From NCBI GenBank assembly GCA_028289605.1, contig JANQON010000001.1:124001-188000 (forward strand): a DNA stretch of 64,000 bases, written 5' to 3'. The notes beneath the pieces were generated by a model. It did no database searches, was not told where the DNA came from, and was given only the letters and a program-made list of their open reading frames with translations. Below, piece after piece: positions 53,061 to 61,981 of the stretch (its first letter is position 1; each line of letters opens with the position of its first letter). Position numbers and translations under genes: made by a program. This DNA comes from Hyphococcus sp. (GTDB taxonomy: Bacteria; Pseudomonadota; Alphaproteobacteria; Caulobacterales; Parvularculaceae).

Positions 53061-54368
53061 CTAGTCAATGTCGCGCGTATATTCGAAGCTCAGACGACGC
53101 AGCGCATCATTCGCCGGCTTGTAGCCGAGCGCCGCCGCCTGCGCGAAGTGATAGGCGGACTTGCGTTCGTCCGGCGACACTTCGTTGAGGCCGGTGGTGC
53201 CGTCGCGGAAAACAACGCCCAGTGCGTAGTGGGCAATGGCGAGGTTGTGGTCAGCGGCTTTTTCCAGCCAATCCACGGCCGCTTTGCCGTCCTGCGCCAC
53301 GCCGATGCCGCGCACATGCATGATGCCGTAAACGTATTCCGACATCGGGTGTTCGACTTCGGCCGCGTCTTTAAACAACGTTACCGTTTGCTTCGGCGTG
53401 AGGACGCCGGTCACCACGGATTGCTTTTCCGGTTCGCTGAGGGTCAGGTCCCTGGCCACGGTCGAATACTGAAAGCGACGGATCGCTTCGCGCGTCGACG
53501 GTCCAAGCTTGTTGTCGATGCTGCCGGGACGGAAGCCCAACGCCGCCAATGAGCGCTGGATCAACTCCACGTCGATATCGGAAACCGCCTTGCGCGCTTC
53601 CGCCATCCGGATTTCTTCAAGCTCGCGGCGCAGGCGTTCCATTTCTTCCTGCTGCGGCGTCTTGCCGGTGTATTCCGGCGGCAATGGCGGTTGCCATCCT
53701 TCGACGGTGTTGAGCGCGAGTTCGATTTCTTTTTTGTTCATGAGCGGCTCGAGAAATTCGTAAGCCGCCGACGCTTCTCCGACGCCGCGCGCCTTCGCCA
53801 GCGCAAACATCTGAAGCGCCCTGGAGTTGTCTTTGTCGAGCCCTGCGCCTTTCTGGTACATGTCGCCAAGCCGATAGAGATCATACGCGCTGCCTGACTC
53901 AAATGTTTGAGCGACAAACTTTTCGGCTTTCGTGACATCCGCTGTCGACATGCGCGCGCGAATCTCCGGCAACCGGCGCTCGGCGAGGATCCGGGCGTTT
54001 ACTTCGTGTGCAGAAGGTGTCTGATAGGCCGTAAAGTCATGATAGGCGGCAAGCGTATACCAGACCAGCGCCTGCACGTTGTCGATCGGGATTTCCTCCA
54101 ATGGGGAGGCGGCCGATTTCGCGCCTTCAATGGCTTTGCCCGAATAAACATCGCCGAGAATTTTCTTTGAGCGCACGTCCCCGGCCACCGCGAAGCGTTG
54201 CCAGATATCCAGCGCCTGAGCGTACTGGCCGTTCATATAGGCCTGGACGCCGGCCTCGTAAGTCGCGTGCGCCGGCCCGGCAACGCCAAACGCCAGAACC
54301 GATGCAGCGGCGATGCCGCCAAGCGCCTTTCGGGCTTTTCGTGCAAACGTCATTGGATTTCTCGTCAT
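53061..54368 (-). CDS. Sel1-repeat and peptidoglycan-binding domain protein
   Basis: A 435-residue exported protein: signal peptide to about residue 36 (PAHA-TYE), Sel1-like helical repeats in the first 200 residues (YLWYTL-type and DLYRLGDMYQKGAGLDKDNSRALQMF), an acidic coiled-coil EEMERLRRELEEIRMAEAR, a peptidoglycan-binding fold DIDVELIQRSLAALGFRPGSIDNKLGPSTREAIRRFQ in outline, and further Sel1 repeats (YVYGIMHVRGIGVAQDGKAAVDWL). The mix suggests a periplasmic wall-linked scaffold. ATG 54368 has GAGGGG upstream. It precedes the beta-helix gene in one operon. Confidence 0.85.
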   Translation of the reverse strand: MTRNPMTFARKARKALGGIAAASVLAFGVAGPAHATYEAGVQAYMNGQYAQALDIWQRFAVAGDVRSKKILGDVYSGKAIEGAKSAASPLEEIPIDNVQALVWYTLAAYHDFTAYQTPSAHEVNARILAERRLPEIRARMSTADVTKAEKFVAQTFESGSAYDLYRLGDMYQKGAGLDKDNSRALQMFALAKARGVGEASAAYEFLEPLMNKKEIELALNTVEGWQPPLPPEYTGKTPQQEEMERLRRELEEIRMAEARKAVSDIDVELIQRSLAALGFRPGSIDNKLGPSTREAIRRFQYSTVARDLTLSEPEKQSVVTGVLTPKQTVTLFKDAAEVEHPMSEYVYGIMHVRGIGVAQDGKAAVDWLEKAADHNLAIAHYALGVVFRDGTTGLNEVSPDERKSAYHFAQAAALGYKPANDALRRLSFEYTRDID

Positions 54369-54508
54369 TCCCAACACCCCTCAAGCAGTCGCCCCCAACC
54401 CACTGCAGCCAGCATCTCAGGCCCGCCGCATGGCAGCTTCCATAACACGACCCTATATTAACCATGCCGCTGCGGGAAGGCAAAAGGCTGACCCGCGAAA
54501 ACGCCGAT

Positions 54509-54760
54509 CTAGGGGGCATTTGCCCCGCGCGTGACCTGAAAGACGCAAACGCCCGCGCCGTGATCGTGCGCCGGGGCTGGTCGACAGGCGTGGCCGCCCT
54601 CCCGGCAGGCGTGCGGAATATCCACAGCCGCAACCGGATCGTCCGCAAAAACAGTAAGTTGTGCGCCTTCGGGCAGGCGTCGCAGCGCCGCCTCAAGGCG
54701 GATTACCGGCATCGGACAGCGGTAACCGGTCAGGTCCAATACGTTTTCGGGCGCACTCAT
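54509..54760 (-). CDS. tusA: Sulfurtransferase TusA family protein
   Basis: An 83-residue protein with the CPxP motif in TGYRCPMPVIRLEAAL (Cys15), LRRLPEGAQLTVFADDPVAAVDIPHAC and a His-rich GHDHGAG-like end. TusA carries persulfide sulfur for tRNA thiolation or other sulfur transfer. No tus partners are near. The terminator of the TonB receptor lies just upstream (54802). Confidence 0.88.
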   Translation of the reverse strand: MSAPENVLDLTGYRCPMPVIRLEAALRRLPEGAQLTVFADDPVAAVDIPHACREGGHACRPAPAHDHGAGVCVFQVTRGANAP

Positions 54761-54801
54761 AGCGGGTTTTCTACGCGCGGCGGGCGGCCGGTAAAGGCGA
54801 C

Positions 54802-54836
54802 AAAAAATCCCGCCCGTCGCGACGGACGGGCGGGAT
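54802..54836 (-). terminator. Intrinsic terminator of TonB receptor gene
   Basis: A perfect 12-base stem (54807-54818 with 54825-54836) with a 6-base loop, followed on the minus strand by six T. It is 36 bases after the receptor stop. Confidence 0.92.
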
Positions 54837-54871
54837 CAGATTCGCCTAAGGCGTAATTTGTGCGCCTAGGA

Positions 54872-57610
54872 TCAGAATTCGACGTCAAGGCCGAAATAGA
54901 GGAGCGCGCCGCGCGGGTCGTGCACCTTGGAGTCGAAGCCGCCATTGGTGAACACCTGCGGCGGTTCCTCGCCGGTGATGTTGCGGCCGCCGATCGTGAT
55001 CTGGGCGAGCTTGTCGCGGTCCAGATATTCGTGGATCGCCAGCGCGTATTGGAGGTCGATCCGGGTGTCGGAATCGATCACAATGCCGCCGTTCTGGTCG
55101 TCCGTATAGCTATCGATATGCCGGACAAAGGCGTTGAAGGAATGGGCGCCTTTGGTCCACTGCAACCCTGCGTTAAGGCGGAGTTGCGGCGCTGAAGTCG
55201 CAAAGTTTTCAAAGTTGCGATTGCCTTCGCCGTCCACCGCGCCGGCCTGCGGGTCGATGACGTCATAGTTGAGCAAATAGGTGCCCGTGACGCTTGGCGT
55301 CAGCGTGCCCGTATCGCCCATATCGATGTCCCAGCGGGCGGAGAAGTCGAGGCCGGCAGTTTCAACCGAAGACGCGTTTGCGAAATCATTGTTGATCTGC
55401 AGAACCGTGCCCGCCGGCGAGCGGACGACGGCGGCGATGGCGTCAGGATCGCCGGCGTTCGCCGCATTCAAGATTGCCTGCGGGTTGGTGGCGATGATCA
55501 CATTCGAAAAGTCGAAGTTGAAGTAATCGACATCGAACTGCAATCCGTCCAGCGGCTCCCAGCTTGCGCCGACGTTAAAGGCTTCTGACTCTTCCGGCAG
55601 GATCGGCCGCGCCGAACCTGCGGGCGCAAGGGTTCGCACGGCCACGAACGCGGTCGCGCCGTTGTCGGAGACCTGCTCCAGTGTGGTCGCCTCGCCGAAC
55701 TGCTGGAATACGGAAGGCGCGCGGAACGACGTGGAGAACGATCCGCGCAAAGAGAATGAGTCATTGGGTCGGATGAGGACCGCGATTTTCGGGTCGGTGG
55801 TCGAGCCGCCCTCGTCGTCGCCGTAACGCTCGTGACGCACGGCGGCCTGGAGGTCAATCCATTCCGTCACCGGAATGGAAAGCTCGCCGAAGAACCCGAA
55901 GACGTCTTGCGATCCGTCAAACGGCCGGCCGCCCACAAGGAAGGCGAACGCGTCGTTGGCGGAGAGTTCGTCAACCGTTTGCGAGAGGTCGTTATCCCGG
56001 TACTGACCGCCCACGGCCACTGACAGCGGCCCCGCCGGCAACTGGAACAGCTCCTGCGAGACATATCCCTCAACAACCGTCAGGTCAGAGTTATAGGTCC
56101 GAACCTGGGTGCCGATGATGTAGTCGAGCAACGCCGGATCGTTCGGTGCAACATTGAATGACGTTGAGAACGGATTGAAAAACGTGCCGACCGCGGGGAC
56201 TGAAATGCCTCCAGTCGTGAGGTCCGGATTGGCCGACGTACAATCGGTGCCGCCGGTCAGGCCGGGAACCGCGGGAAGCGAATTGAAGCCGGTCAGTCCG
56301 CACTGAAAACGGTCCGTCACGGTGTCTTCCGTCGCCACGACAAATTCGTTGTCGCCCTTTGTGAAGGAAATCTCCCACGATCCGGTGCCGATGTCTCCGC
56401 CCAGCGACGTTGAAACGCGCCAGGTTTCGGTGGTCACCATATTCGGCGACACCGTGCCGCCGTTGCCGCTCGCCCGGCCGAAGAACACCAGAGTCGTATC
56501 GCCGAAAATATTGAATGGGTTCGCCGCGGGTCCGAACGCAGAACTTGGGATGACAGAGCTTCCCAGCTGCAGGAACGGGAAGGTCGGCGAATTGCCGCGC
56601 ACCGCTTCATTGTCCGCGTAGCTGAATTCCGCATTCCAGTAGATGGAATCGCTGAGTTCGATTTCACCGCGGGCCATGCCGACAAACCGGCTTTCCTCAG
56701 GCACGAGGTTGAAGAAGTCGCCGAAGTCGAAGCCGCAGAAGCCGACGCCGAGCGGCACCAAAGCCGCGGTCGCTGCGCTGGCGGGTGATGGGAATCCGCC
56801 CGCCGCGGCGCAGCCCGGATCGATCAGCGGCGTGCCGGCCGGAAGACCCGGCGCGGGAACGTTATCCGCGGTGGTGAAGAATGCGCCGGGATTGCCGAGG
56901 ACCGACGTGTCGTCCTGCGGACGCGACAGGCGGCGCTCGGCCGTCGTCAGCGCGGTGCGCTCCGTGTAGCTCGCGGCGATCATGACTGAGGCGCTGCCGA
57001 AGTCCTTGCCGGCCAGACCCTGTGCGACAAACTCGTTATAGTCGCCCTGGCTCTGATGGGAGGTGTAATTGCCGGACAGGAGAAGACCGTCGTAGTTTTC
57101 GCGGGTGATGAAGTTGACCACGCCGGCGACGGCGTCGGAGCCGTACAGCGCCGAGGCCCCGTCCTTGAGGATCTCAACCCGGTCAATCGCGATCATCGGC
57201 ACCAGCGAGGACGTGTCGACGAAGTTGATGCCGTCGTTGTTCGGCGAGCCTGACAGCACCTGACGCTTGCCGTTGAGCAGGACGAGGGTCGAACCGACCC
57301 CGAGGCCGCGCAGGTTGATGTTCGAGGTGCCGGTCGTGGCGTTCTGCGTAAACGCGTCCGGGTTGTTTTCCGCGCCGGTGTTGATGGTGAGCGTCTGCGT
57401 GATGTCGGCGATGTTGACCGCGCCGATATCGCCGATGTCCTCAGAGCCGACCGTCTGAAGCGGCGAGGGCAGATCCGCCTGGTTCTGTTTCTTGATGAAT
57501 GAGCCGGTGACGACGATGACGTCGTCTCCTTGCGCAACAGCGGCTGTTGGAACGGAAACGGCGCACGCGAGCGCAGCGACAGAGGCCCCAAGGGCCAATC
57601 CTTTACGCAT
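54872..57610 (-). CDS. TonB-dependent outer-membrane receptor
   Basis: A 912-residue receptor. Signal peptide ends near AVAQGDD; the TonB box is likely DDVIVVTGS near 29-37. The plug shows NINLRGLGVGSTLVLLNGKRQ and VEILKDGASALYGSDAVAGVVNFITR. The barrel follows, ending in YFGLDVEF with the terminal aromatic residue. Sequences such as QTLTINTGAENNPDAFTQN resemble receptors for complex ligands rather than siderophores, but ligand is unknown. ATG at 57610 begins the signal; upstream frame to 57664 adds 18 residues. A CtrA-like box and an inverted repeat lie upstream. Confidence 0.92.
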   Translation of the reverse strand: MRKGLALGASVAALACAVSVPTAAVAQGDDVIVVTGSFIKKQNQADLPSPLQTVGSEDIGDIGAVNIADITQTLTINTGAENNPDAFTQNATTGTSNINLRGLGVGSTLVLLNGKRQVLSGSPNNDGINFVDTSSLVPMIAIDRVEILKDGASALYGSDAVAGVVNFITRENYDGLLLSGNYTSHQSQGDYNEFVAQGLAGKDFGSASVMIAASYTERTALTTAERRLSRPQDDTSVLGNPGAFFTTADNVPAPGLPAGTPLIDPGCAAAGGFPSPASAATAALVPLGVGFCGFDFGDFFNLVPEESRFVGMARGEIELSDSIYWNAEFSYADNEAVRGNSPTFPFLQLGSSVIPSSAFGPAANPFNIFGDTTLVFFGRASGNGGTVSPNMVTTETWRVSTSLGGDIGTGSWEISFTKGDNEFVVATEDTVTDRFQCGLTGFNSLPAVPGLTGGTDCTSANPDLTTGGISVPAVGTFFNPFSTSFNVAPNDPALLDYIIGTQVRTYNSDLTVVEGYVSQELFQLPAGPLSVAVGGQYRDNDLSQTVDELSANDAFAFLVGGRPFDGSQDVFGFFGELSIPVTEWIDLQAAVRHERYGDDEGGSTTDPKIAVLIRPNDSFSLRGSFSTSFRAPSVFQQFGEATTLEQVSDNGATAFVAVRTLAPAGSARPILPEESEAFNVGASWEPLDGLQFDVDYFNFDFSNVIIATNPQAILNAANAGDPDAIAAVVRSPAGTVLQINNDFANASSVETAGLDFSARWDIDMGDTGTLTPSVTGTYLLNYDVIDPQAGAVDGEGNRNFENFATSAPQLRLNAGLQWTKGAHSFNAFVRHIDSYTDDQNGGIVIDSDTRIDLQYALAIHEYLDRDKLAQITIGGRNITGEEPPQVFTNGGFDSKVHDPRGALLYFGLDVEF

Positions 57611-57764
57611 AAAACCTCCCTGATGCGCCCGCGAATTCGAGAGCCGGCGCTTGATTATCTGCATTTTGCACTAAGGAGTGTGCCTGAAATTCGCGCTGGC
57701 TCCAATGCTTGTTCGCGACTACAGCACGACGGCGTTCGTCTAATCGCAGTGTTTGCGCGATGCT

Positions 57765-57797
57765 GTTGCACAAACTCAACAAAGAGCGTTGTGCAAC
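57765..57797. promoter_or_regulatory. Inverted repeat upstream of TonB receptor gene
   Basis: GTTGCACAA, 15 bases, TTGTGCAAC: perfect 9-base arms, 155-187 bases upstream of the receptor start on the minus strand. The wide spacing suits a dimeric regulator or a looped hairpin. It might alternatively be part of a slipin transcript end. Confidence 0.4.
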
Positions 57798-57807
57798 GCA
57801 AAAAGCG

Positions 57808-57822
57808 TTAACGGCGCGTTAA
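57808..57822 (-). promoter_or_regulatory. CtrA box upstream of TonB receptor gene
   Basis: TTAACGGCGCGTTAA matches TTAA-N7-TTAA exactly, within two overlapping CGTTAACG palindromes (57806-57813 and 57817-57824). It is about 198 bases upstream of the receptor start and 23 bases after the slipin stop. The distance weakens it as a promoter element for the receptor. Confidence 0.5.
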
Positions 57823-57844
57823 CGACAAAGCCCAAGCGTCAAGA

Positions 57845-58603
57845 TTAGCTGATGTCGCCGCGAACAGCCTTTGCGATTTGCTGCAGCGAGAACGGGAAGA
57901 CGATGGTGTTGCTTCGGTCGCCCGCGATTTCCTGCAGCGAGTTCAGGTAGCGCAGCTCCATAGAGCCCGGAGACGTCGCGAGGATTTCCGCCGCTTCCGA
58001 CAATTTCGCGGCCGCCTGCTGTTCGCCTTCGGCCAGAATGACTTTCGCGCGCCGTTCGCGTTCGGCTTCCGCCTGTTTCGCGATCGCGCGGATCATGGAC
58101 GGATCGACGTCGACATGTTTGATCTCAACGTTGGACACCTTGATGCCCCACGCCTCGGTCTGGTGATCCAGGATTTCCTGGATGTCTTTATTGAGCTTGT
58201 CGCGTTCCTGCAGCATTTCGTCGAGATCGTGCTTGCCGAGCACGGAGCGCAAGGTCGTCTGTGCGAGCTGGCTGGTCGCCGCCATATAGTTCTCGACCTG
58301 GACGACGGCGCGCACGGCGTCGACGACGCGGTAGTAGATCACCGCGTTCACTTTCACCGAAACGTTGTCCTGGGAAATAACGTCCTGGGTCGGAACATCG
58401 TGGACCAGCGTGCGCATGTCCACTTTGCGCATCTGCTGGACCAGCGGAATGAGGATCACGAGCCCCGGGCCGGCCGCTTTTTTGCCAACCCGGCCAAGGG
58501 TGAAGATAACCCCGCGCTCGTACTCGCGCAGGATTTTGATGATGTTCACCACAAGGGCGAGCAACGCCACGATGAATGGAATGTAAAATCCGATGCCGCC
58601 CAT
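57845..58603 (-). CDS. Slipin (SPFH/prohibitin-like) family protein
   Basis: A 252-residue membrane-associated SPFH protein. N-terminal membrane helix at about 5-25, then the SPFH domain IIKILREYERGVIFTLGRV, GPGLVILIPLVQQMRKVDMRT, TQDVISQDNVSVKVNAVIYYRV in outline, and the coiled helix EAERERRAKVILAEGEQQAAAKL. Slipins partner with NfeD membrane proteases; two NfeD genes lie directly upstream. The group probably controls membrane protein or lipid-domain organisation. Confidence 0.93.
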   Translation of the reverse strand: MGGIGFYIPFIVALLALVVNIIKILREYERGVIFTLGRVGKKAAGPGLVILIPLVQQMRKVDMRTLVHDVPTQDVISQDNVSVKVNAVIYYRVVDAVRAVVQVENYMAATSQLAQTTLRSVLGKHDLDEMLQERDKLNKDIQEILDHQTEAWGIKVSNVEIKHVDVDPSMIRAIAKQAEAERERRAKVILAEGEQQAAAKLSEAAEILATSPGSMELRYLNSLQEIAGDRSNTIVFPFSLQQIAKAVRGDIS

Positions 58604-58646
58604 GCTTAGCTCCTGTAAAATCGCGCTGAGCGCTTTCGCTGCGCGC

Positions 58647-58961
58647 TCAATTCCGTTTCTTTCTGACTTTTAGCTGCAGTCCTGCAACTTCCGAAATGCT
58701 GACGTCGTCGCCGGGCGCAAGATTATCGGCGGACGTCGCCCGCCACAATTCGCCGCCGGCGCTGACCAGGCCTTCGCCATTGCTCCATTCGACGACTTCA
58801 GCGCGGTTCACATGCATGGCTTCGCCGACCCGAAACGGCGTCTTCCAGCGCATGAACAAGAGGCCGTAGAGTTTCGCCGCCGCGACGAGGGCGAAGCCGG
58901 CAAGTACAGCCGCAACGCCCCACCCCACCGGGCTGGAAAGGAAACCTGCATCGCTCTCCAT
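58647..58961 (-). CDS. Short NfeD-like membrane protein
   Basis: A 104-residue protein: one hydrophobic helix (about 12-35), then an OB-fold-type C-terminal domain, with VGEAMHVNRAEVVEWSNGEGLVSAGGELWRATSADNLAPGDDVSISEVAGLQLKV in outline. This resembles the soluble NfeD domain but lacks the protease part. It lies between the long NfeD protease gene and the slipin gene, so it is likely a membrane partner in the same unit. Confidence 0.85.
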   Translation of the reverse strand: MESDAGFLSSPVGWGVAAVLAGFALVAAAKLYGLLFMRWKTPFRVGEAMHVNRAEVVEWSNGEGLVSAGGELWRATSADNLAPGDDVSISEVAGLQLKVRKKRN

Positions 58962-58967
58962 ATCCCT

Positions 58968-60533
58968 TTAGGCCTCTCTGGTCTTCAGCGCGCCAAGGAG
59001 GCTTCCAGCCTTGGCCTGTTTGACCACGAGAACAAGACCGTCGACTTCGACGACGCGCACCTTGTCGCCGGGCGACAGCGGCTTGTCGGCGCGCGCCCGC
59101 CAGCGCTCGCCCTCGACGATGACCCAGCCTTCGTCGCCGTTCCATTCGTCCACGACGCCTTCGCGCCGCCTGATGGCTTCTGCGCCAATCATGGGGCCGT
59201 GGCTGCGCGAACCAATGACCGCAAACAGGATGAGCGCGAGGAACCCGCCGGCGACGGCCAGGATGGCGGCGATCAGGCTCGGCGAGACGCGATAGCCTTC
59301 GGGAAAGACGATGAAGAGGCCGAATCCGAAGGTAATGATGCCGGCGAGCCCGACGAGTCCGAGAGTCGGTGAGAACGCTTCCAGCAGAATGAAAACGGCG
59401 CCGGCAATCATCAGGGCGACGCCGAGCCAGTTAAACGGCAAAACCTGGAACGCGTAAAAGCCGAGGAGAAGGCACAAAATCCCGACGGCGCCGGGGAAAA
59501 TCGATCCCGGATTCCACATTTCAATGATGATGCCGGTGGTGGCGAGCGACATCAGGATGACGGCCACATTCGGATTGGCGATAAAGCTCAAGATCTGTTC
59601 GATGAAGGTCGGATCCACGCGTTCGAGCCGGAGATTCTCCGTAGAGATCGTTTTTTCGCCGGACGCCACCGTGACGACAGTTCCATCGATCTGGCTGAGG
59701 AGATCATCGATATCATCCGCCACCAGGTCGATCACGCCGAGTTCAAGCGCCTCGTTCGCAGTGACGGAGGCTGCATCGCGCACGGCTTTCTCGGCCCAGT
59801 CGGCGTTGCGGCCTCGTTCTTCTGCAAGCGCGCGAATGTAAGCGACAGAGTCATTGATCGTCTTTGCGCGCATCGCGTCGCCAGACGAGAGCGGATCGTC
59901 TTGCGTGGCGGGCTGTGCGTCGTCAGCTGTTTCCGAAGCGTCGGCGTCCGTGATATCGCCCGTGTCGTCCGCTGAGGCCGGCGCATCCTCCTGCGGGGCG
60001 TCCGCAACAGGCTCGCTGTCGTCATTGGCGGCGTCTTCGGAGCCCGCTTCGTCTTCCGTCGCATCCTCGCCAAGCGGATTGTCTTCAAACGGATTGTCAT
60101 CCGACGGGCTTCCGCCGACTTCCACCGGCGTCGCCGCACCCGTATTTGTCGCCGGCGCCATGGCGGAAACATGGGCGGCGTACATGATGTAAAGTCCGGC
60201 CGAAGCAGATCGGGCGCCCTGCGGGGAAACATAGGTGACGACCGGCGTGTCCGACGCCAGGATCGCTTTGATGATCGTCTTCATGGAGTCGACCAGCCCG
60301 CCGGGCGTATCGATTTCGATGATGACGAGATCCTTGCCGGCGTCCGACGCGGCGCCGATTTCCCGATCGAGATAATCCGCCACCGGCGGCGACACTGCGC
60401 CGTCAATAGTGAGAATCACGCCTTGGCCCGACCCGGGGGCGGCGTCTTCCTGCGCCGTCGCGGAGTATCCGAACAGAACGGCGCCGATCATGAGTGCGGC
60501 GGCCCAAAAGCCTATGCGTCCATAATTCCTCAT
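58968..60533 (-). CDS. NfeD-family membrane serine protease
   Basis: A 521-residue protein. After a signal or anchor (about 10-28), a ClpP-like domain includes VIIEIDTPGGLVDSM, the nucleophile S111 in ARSASAGLYIMYAA and a likely catalytic K224 in MRAKTINDS. Between them lies a 76-residue acidic insertion (about 141-216), dominated by Asp, Glu, Ala and Ser, not usual in the family. Then come about five membrane helices and a C-terminal NfeD OB-fold. Start is ATG 60533, with AGGAGGGG upstream. The trio NfeD-protease, short NfeD and slipin is one operon. Confidence 0.92.
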   Translation of the reverse strand: MRNYGRIGFWAAALMIGAVLFGYSATAQEDAAPGSGQGVILTIDGAVSPPVADYLDREIGAASDAGKDLVIIEIDTPGGLVDSMKTIIKAILASDTPVVTYVSPQGARSASAGLYIMYAAHVSAMAPATNTGAATPVEVGGSPSDDNPFEDNPLGEDATEDEAGSEDAANDDSEPVADAPQEDAPASADDTGDITDADASETADDAQPATQDDPLSSGDAMRAKTINDSVAYIRALAEERGRNADWAEKAVRDAASVTANEALELGVIDLVADDIDDLLSQIDGTVVTVASGEKTISTENLRLERVDPTFIEQILSFIANPNVAVILMSLATTGIIIEMWNPGSIFPGAVGILCLLLGFYAFQVLPFNWLGVALMIAGAVFILLEAFSPTLGLVGLAGIITFGFGLFIVFPEGYRVSPSLIAAILAVAGGFLALILFAVIGSRSHGPMIGAEAIRRREGVVDEWNGDEGWVIVEGERWRARADKPLSPGDKVRVVEVDGLVLVVKQAKAGSLLGALKTREA

Positions 60534-60645
60534 CAACGCCCCTCCTTCGTTGAGCCCTTAAAATAGGGGCGCGTCGGCGCAAATCAATCAGTTTGCTGTG
60601 ACAAAGCCTGCGGCGGGCTTGATATCGACCGCAATGAGGGTCGCC

Positions 60646-61896
60646 CTAATAGGCGGCGATTTCAACCGGGTACCCATTGTCGCGGAGGGACTGGATGATC
60701 CGGTCAAGGTGGTCCTGACCCTGGGTGTCCAGGGTGACGTCCATGCATGTCATCTTGGCGGGCAGGTCGGAGTAGGTGCGGTGGTGTCCGACATCGATAA
60801 CGTTGCCGTCGTTTTCCGCGATGATGCTTGAGACCCGAACCAGCTGGCCCGGCTTGTCGAGCAGCTGGATGCGCAGCCGCGCCAGGCGGCCCGCGCGGGC
60901 GAGATCGCGCATGAGGATCATGGACAGCAGTCGCGCGTCGATATTGCCGCCGCACAGAACGAGTCCGACCGTCTTGCCGGCGAACCGCTCGGGGTCGGCG
61001 AGAATCGCGGCGAGACCGGCCGCGCCGGCGCCCTCCACCAAGAGCTTTTGTTCGTTCATGAGAAGGCTTAGCGCCTTTTCCAGAATCCGCTCATTGACGA
61101 GGACGATATCGTCAACATGGGTGCGGACGATTTCCCGCGTAAGCGCTCCGGCTTCCTTGACCGCAATCCCTTCGGCGAGCGTGCTGCCGCCGATGTCGCG
61201 GCCGCCGCCGTCGAGCGCGTTCGCCATAGAGGGGAAGAGCTCTGTCTGTACACCGATGATTGACGTCGCCGGCGCCGCATCCTTCACCGCAAGCGCGACG
61301 CCTGAGATCAGCCCGCCGCCGCCGATGGGAATGAGCATAGCATCAAATCCGCCGCCGTCGGCCGCCTCTTTGTCTTCCAGCATTTCAAGGGCGACGGCCC
61401 CTTGTCCGGCGATGACCGCCGCGTCGTCAAAGGGGTGGACGAAAACAAGGCCGCGCTGATCGCGCAATGCGCGAGCGTGTGCGCTCGCTTCGTCAAAATC
61501 TTCTCCGGCGAGAATGACTTCGGCGCCGAGCTCGCGCGTCTGGCGGACTTTGACGTCCGGCGTCGTCGTCGGCATCACGATCACCGCGGCGATGCCGAGC
61601 GCGCGGGCGTTGTAGGCGACCCCTTGCGCGTGATTGCCGGCGGAGGCGGCGATGACGCCGCGGCGTTTTTCGTCGGCGCTTAGCAGCATCAGTTTGTTGA
61701 GGGCGCCGCGCTCTTTGAACGCGCCCGTATATTGCAGGTTTTCAAGCTTCAGCCAGATCTGCGCGCCGGTGATCGCCGACAGTTTTTCCGCCCGCACGAG
61801 CGGCGTGCGCACGACGCGGCCGGCGAGGCGCGCGGCGGCGTCAGCGACGTCTTGCGCCGTCGGCGGGGCGTCGGCAGTGATGGCGTCGGCCTTCAT
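60646..61896 (-). CDS. ilvA: Threonine dehydratase (catabolic-length, ACT domain)
   Basis: A 416-residue PLP enzyme converting threonine to 2-oxobutanoate and ammonia. The PLP lysine is K61 in LENLQYTGAFKERGALNKL. Also seen are the ASAGNHAQGVAYNARALGI loop, PIGGGGLISGVALAVKD with the PLP phosphate site, and GLVLCGGNIDARLLSMI. An ACT-like regulatory domain occupies about 330-416 (RIQLLDKPGQLVRVSSIIAENDGNVIDV). It is shorter than two-ACT IlvA. It is divergent from selO. Confidence 0.93.
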   Translation of the reverse strand: MKADAITADAPPTAQDVADAAARLAGRVVRTPLVRAEKLSAITGAQIWLKLENLQYTGAFKERGALNKLMLLSADEKRRGVIAASAGNHAQGVAYNARALGIAAVIVMPTTTPDVKVRQTRELGAEVILAGEDFDEASAHARALRDQRGLVFVHPFDDAAVIAGQGAVALEMLEDKEAADGGGFDAMLIPIGGGGLISGVALAVKDAAPATSIIGVQTELFPSMANALDGGGRDIGGSTLAEGIAVKEAGALTREIVRTHVDDIVLVNERILEKALSLLMNEQKLLVEGAGAAGLAAILADPERFAGKTVGLVLCGGNIDARLLSMILMRDLARAGRLARLRIQLLDKPGQLVRVSSIIAENDGNVIDVGHHRTYSDLPAKMTCMDVTLDTQGQDHLDRIIQSLRDNGYPVEIAAY

Positions 61897-61981
61897 AACA
61901 GGCTACCAATCGTTTTCGCGCGGCCTTCGCGCTTGCAGCAAGCGCCGCTTTTGGCGCCATTTCGTAAAAAGGTCCACAAAA

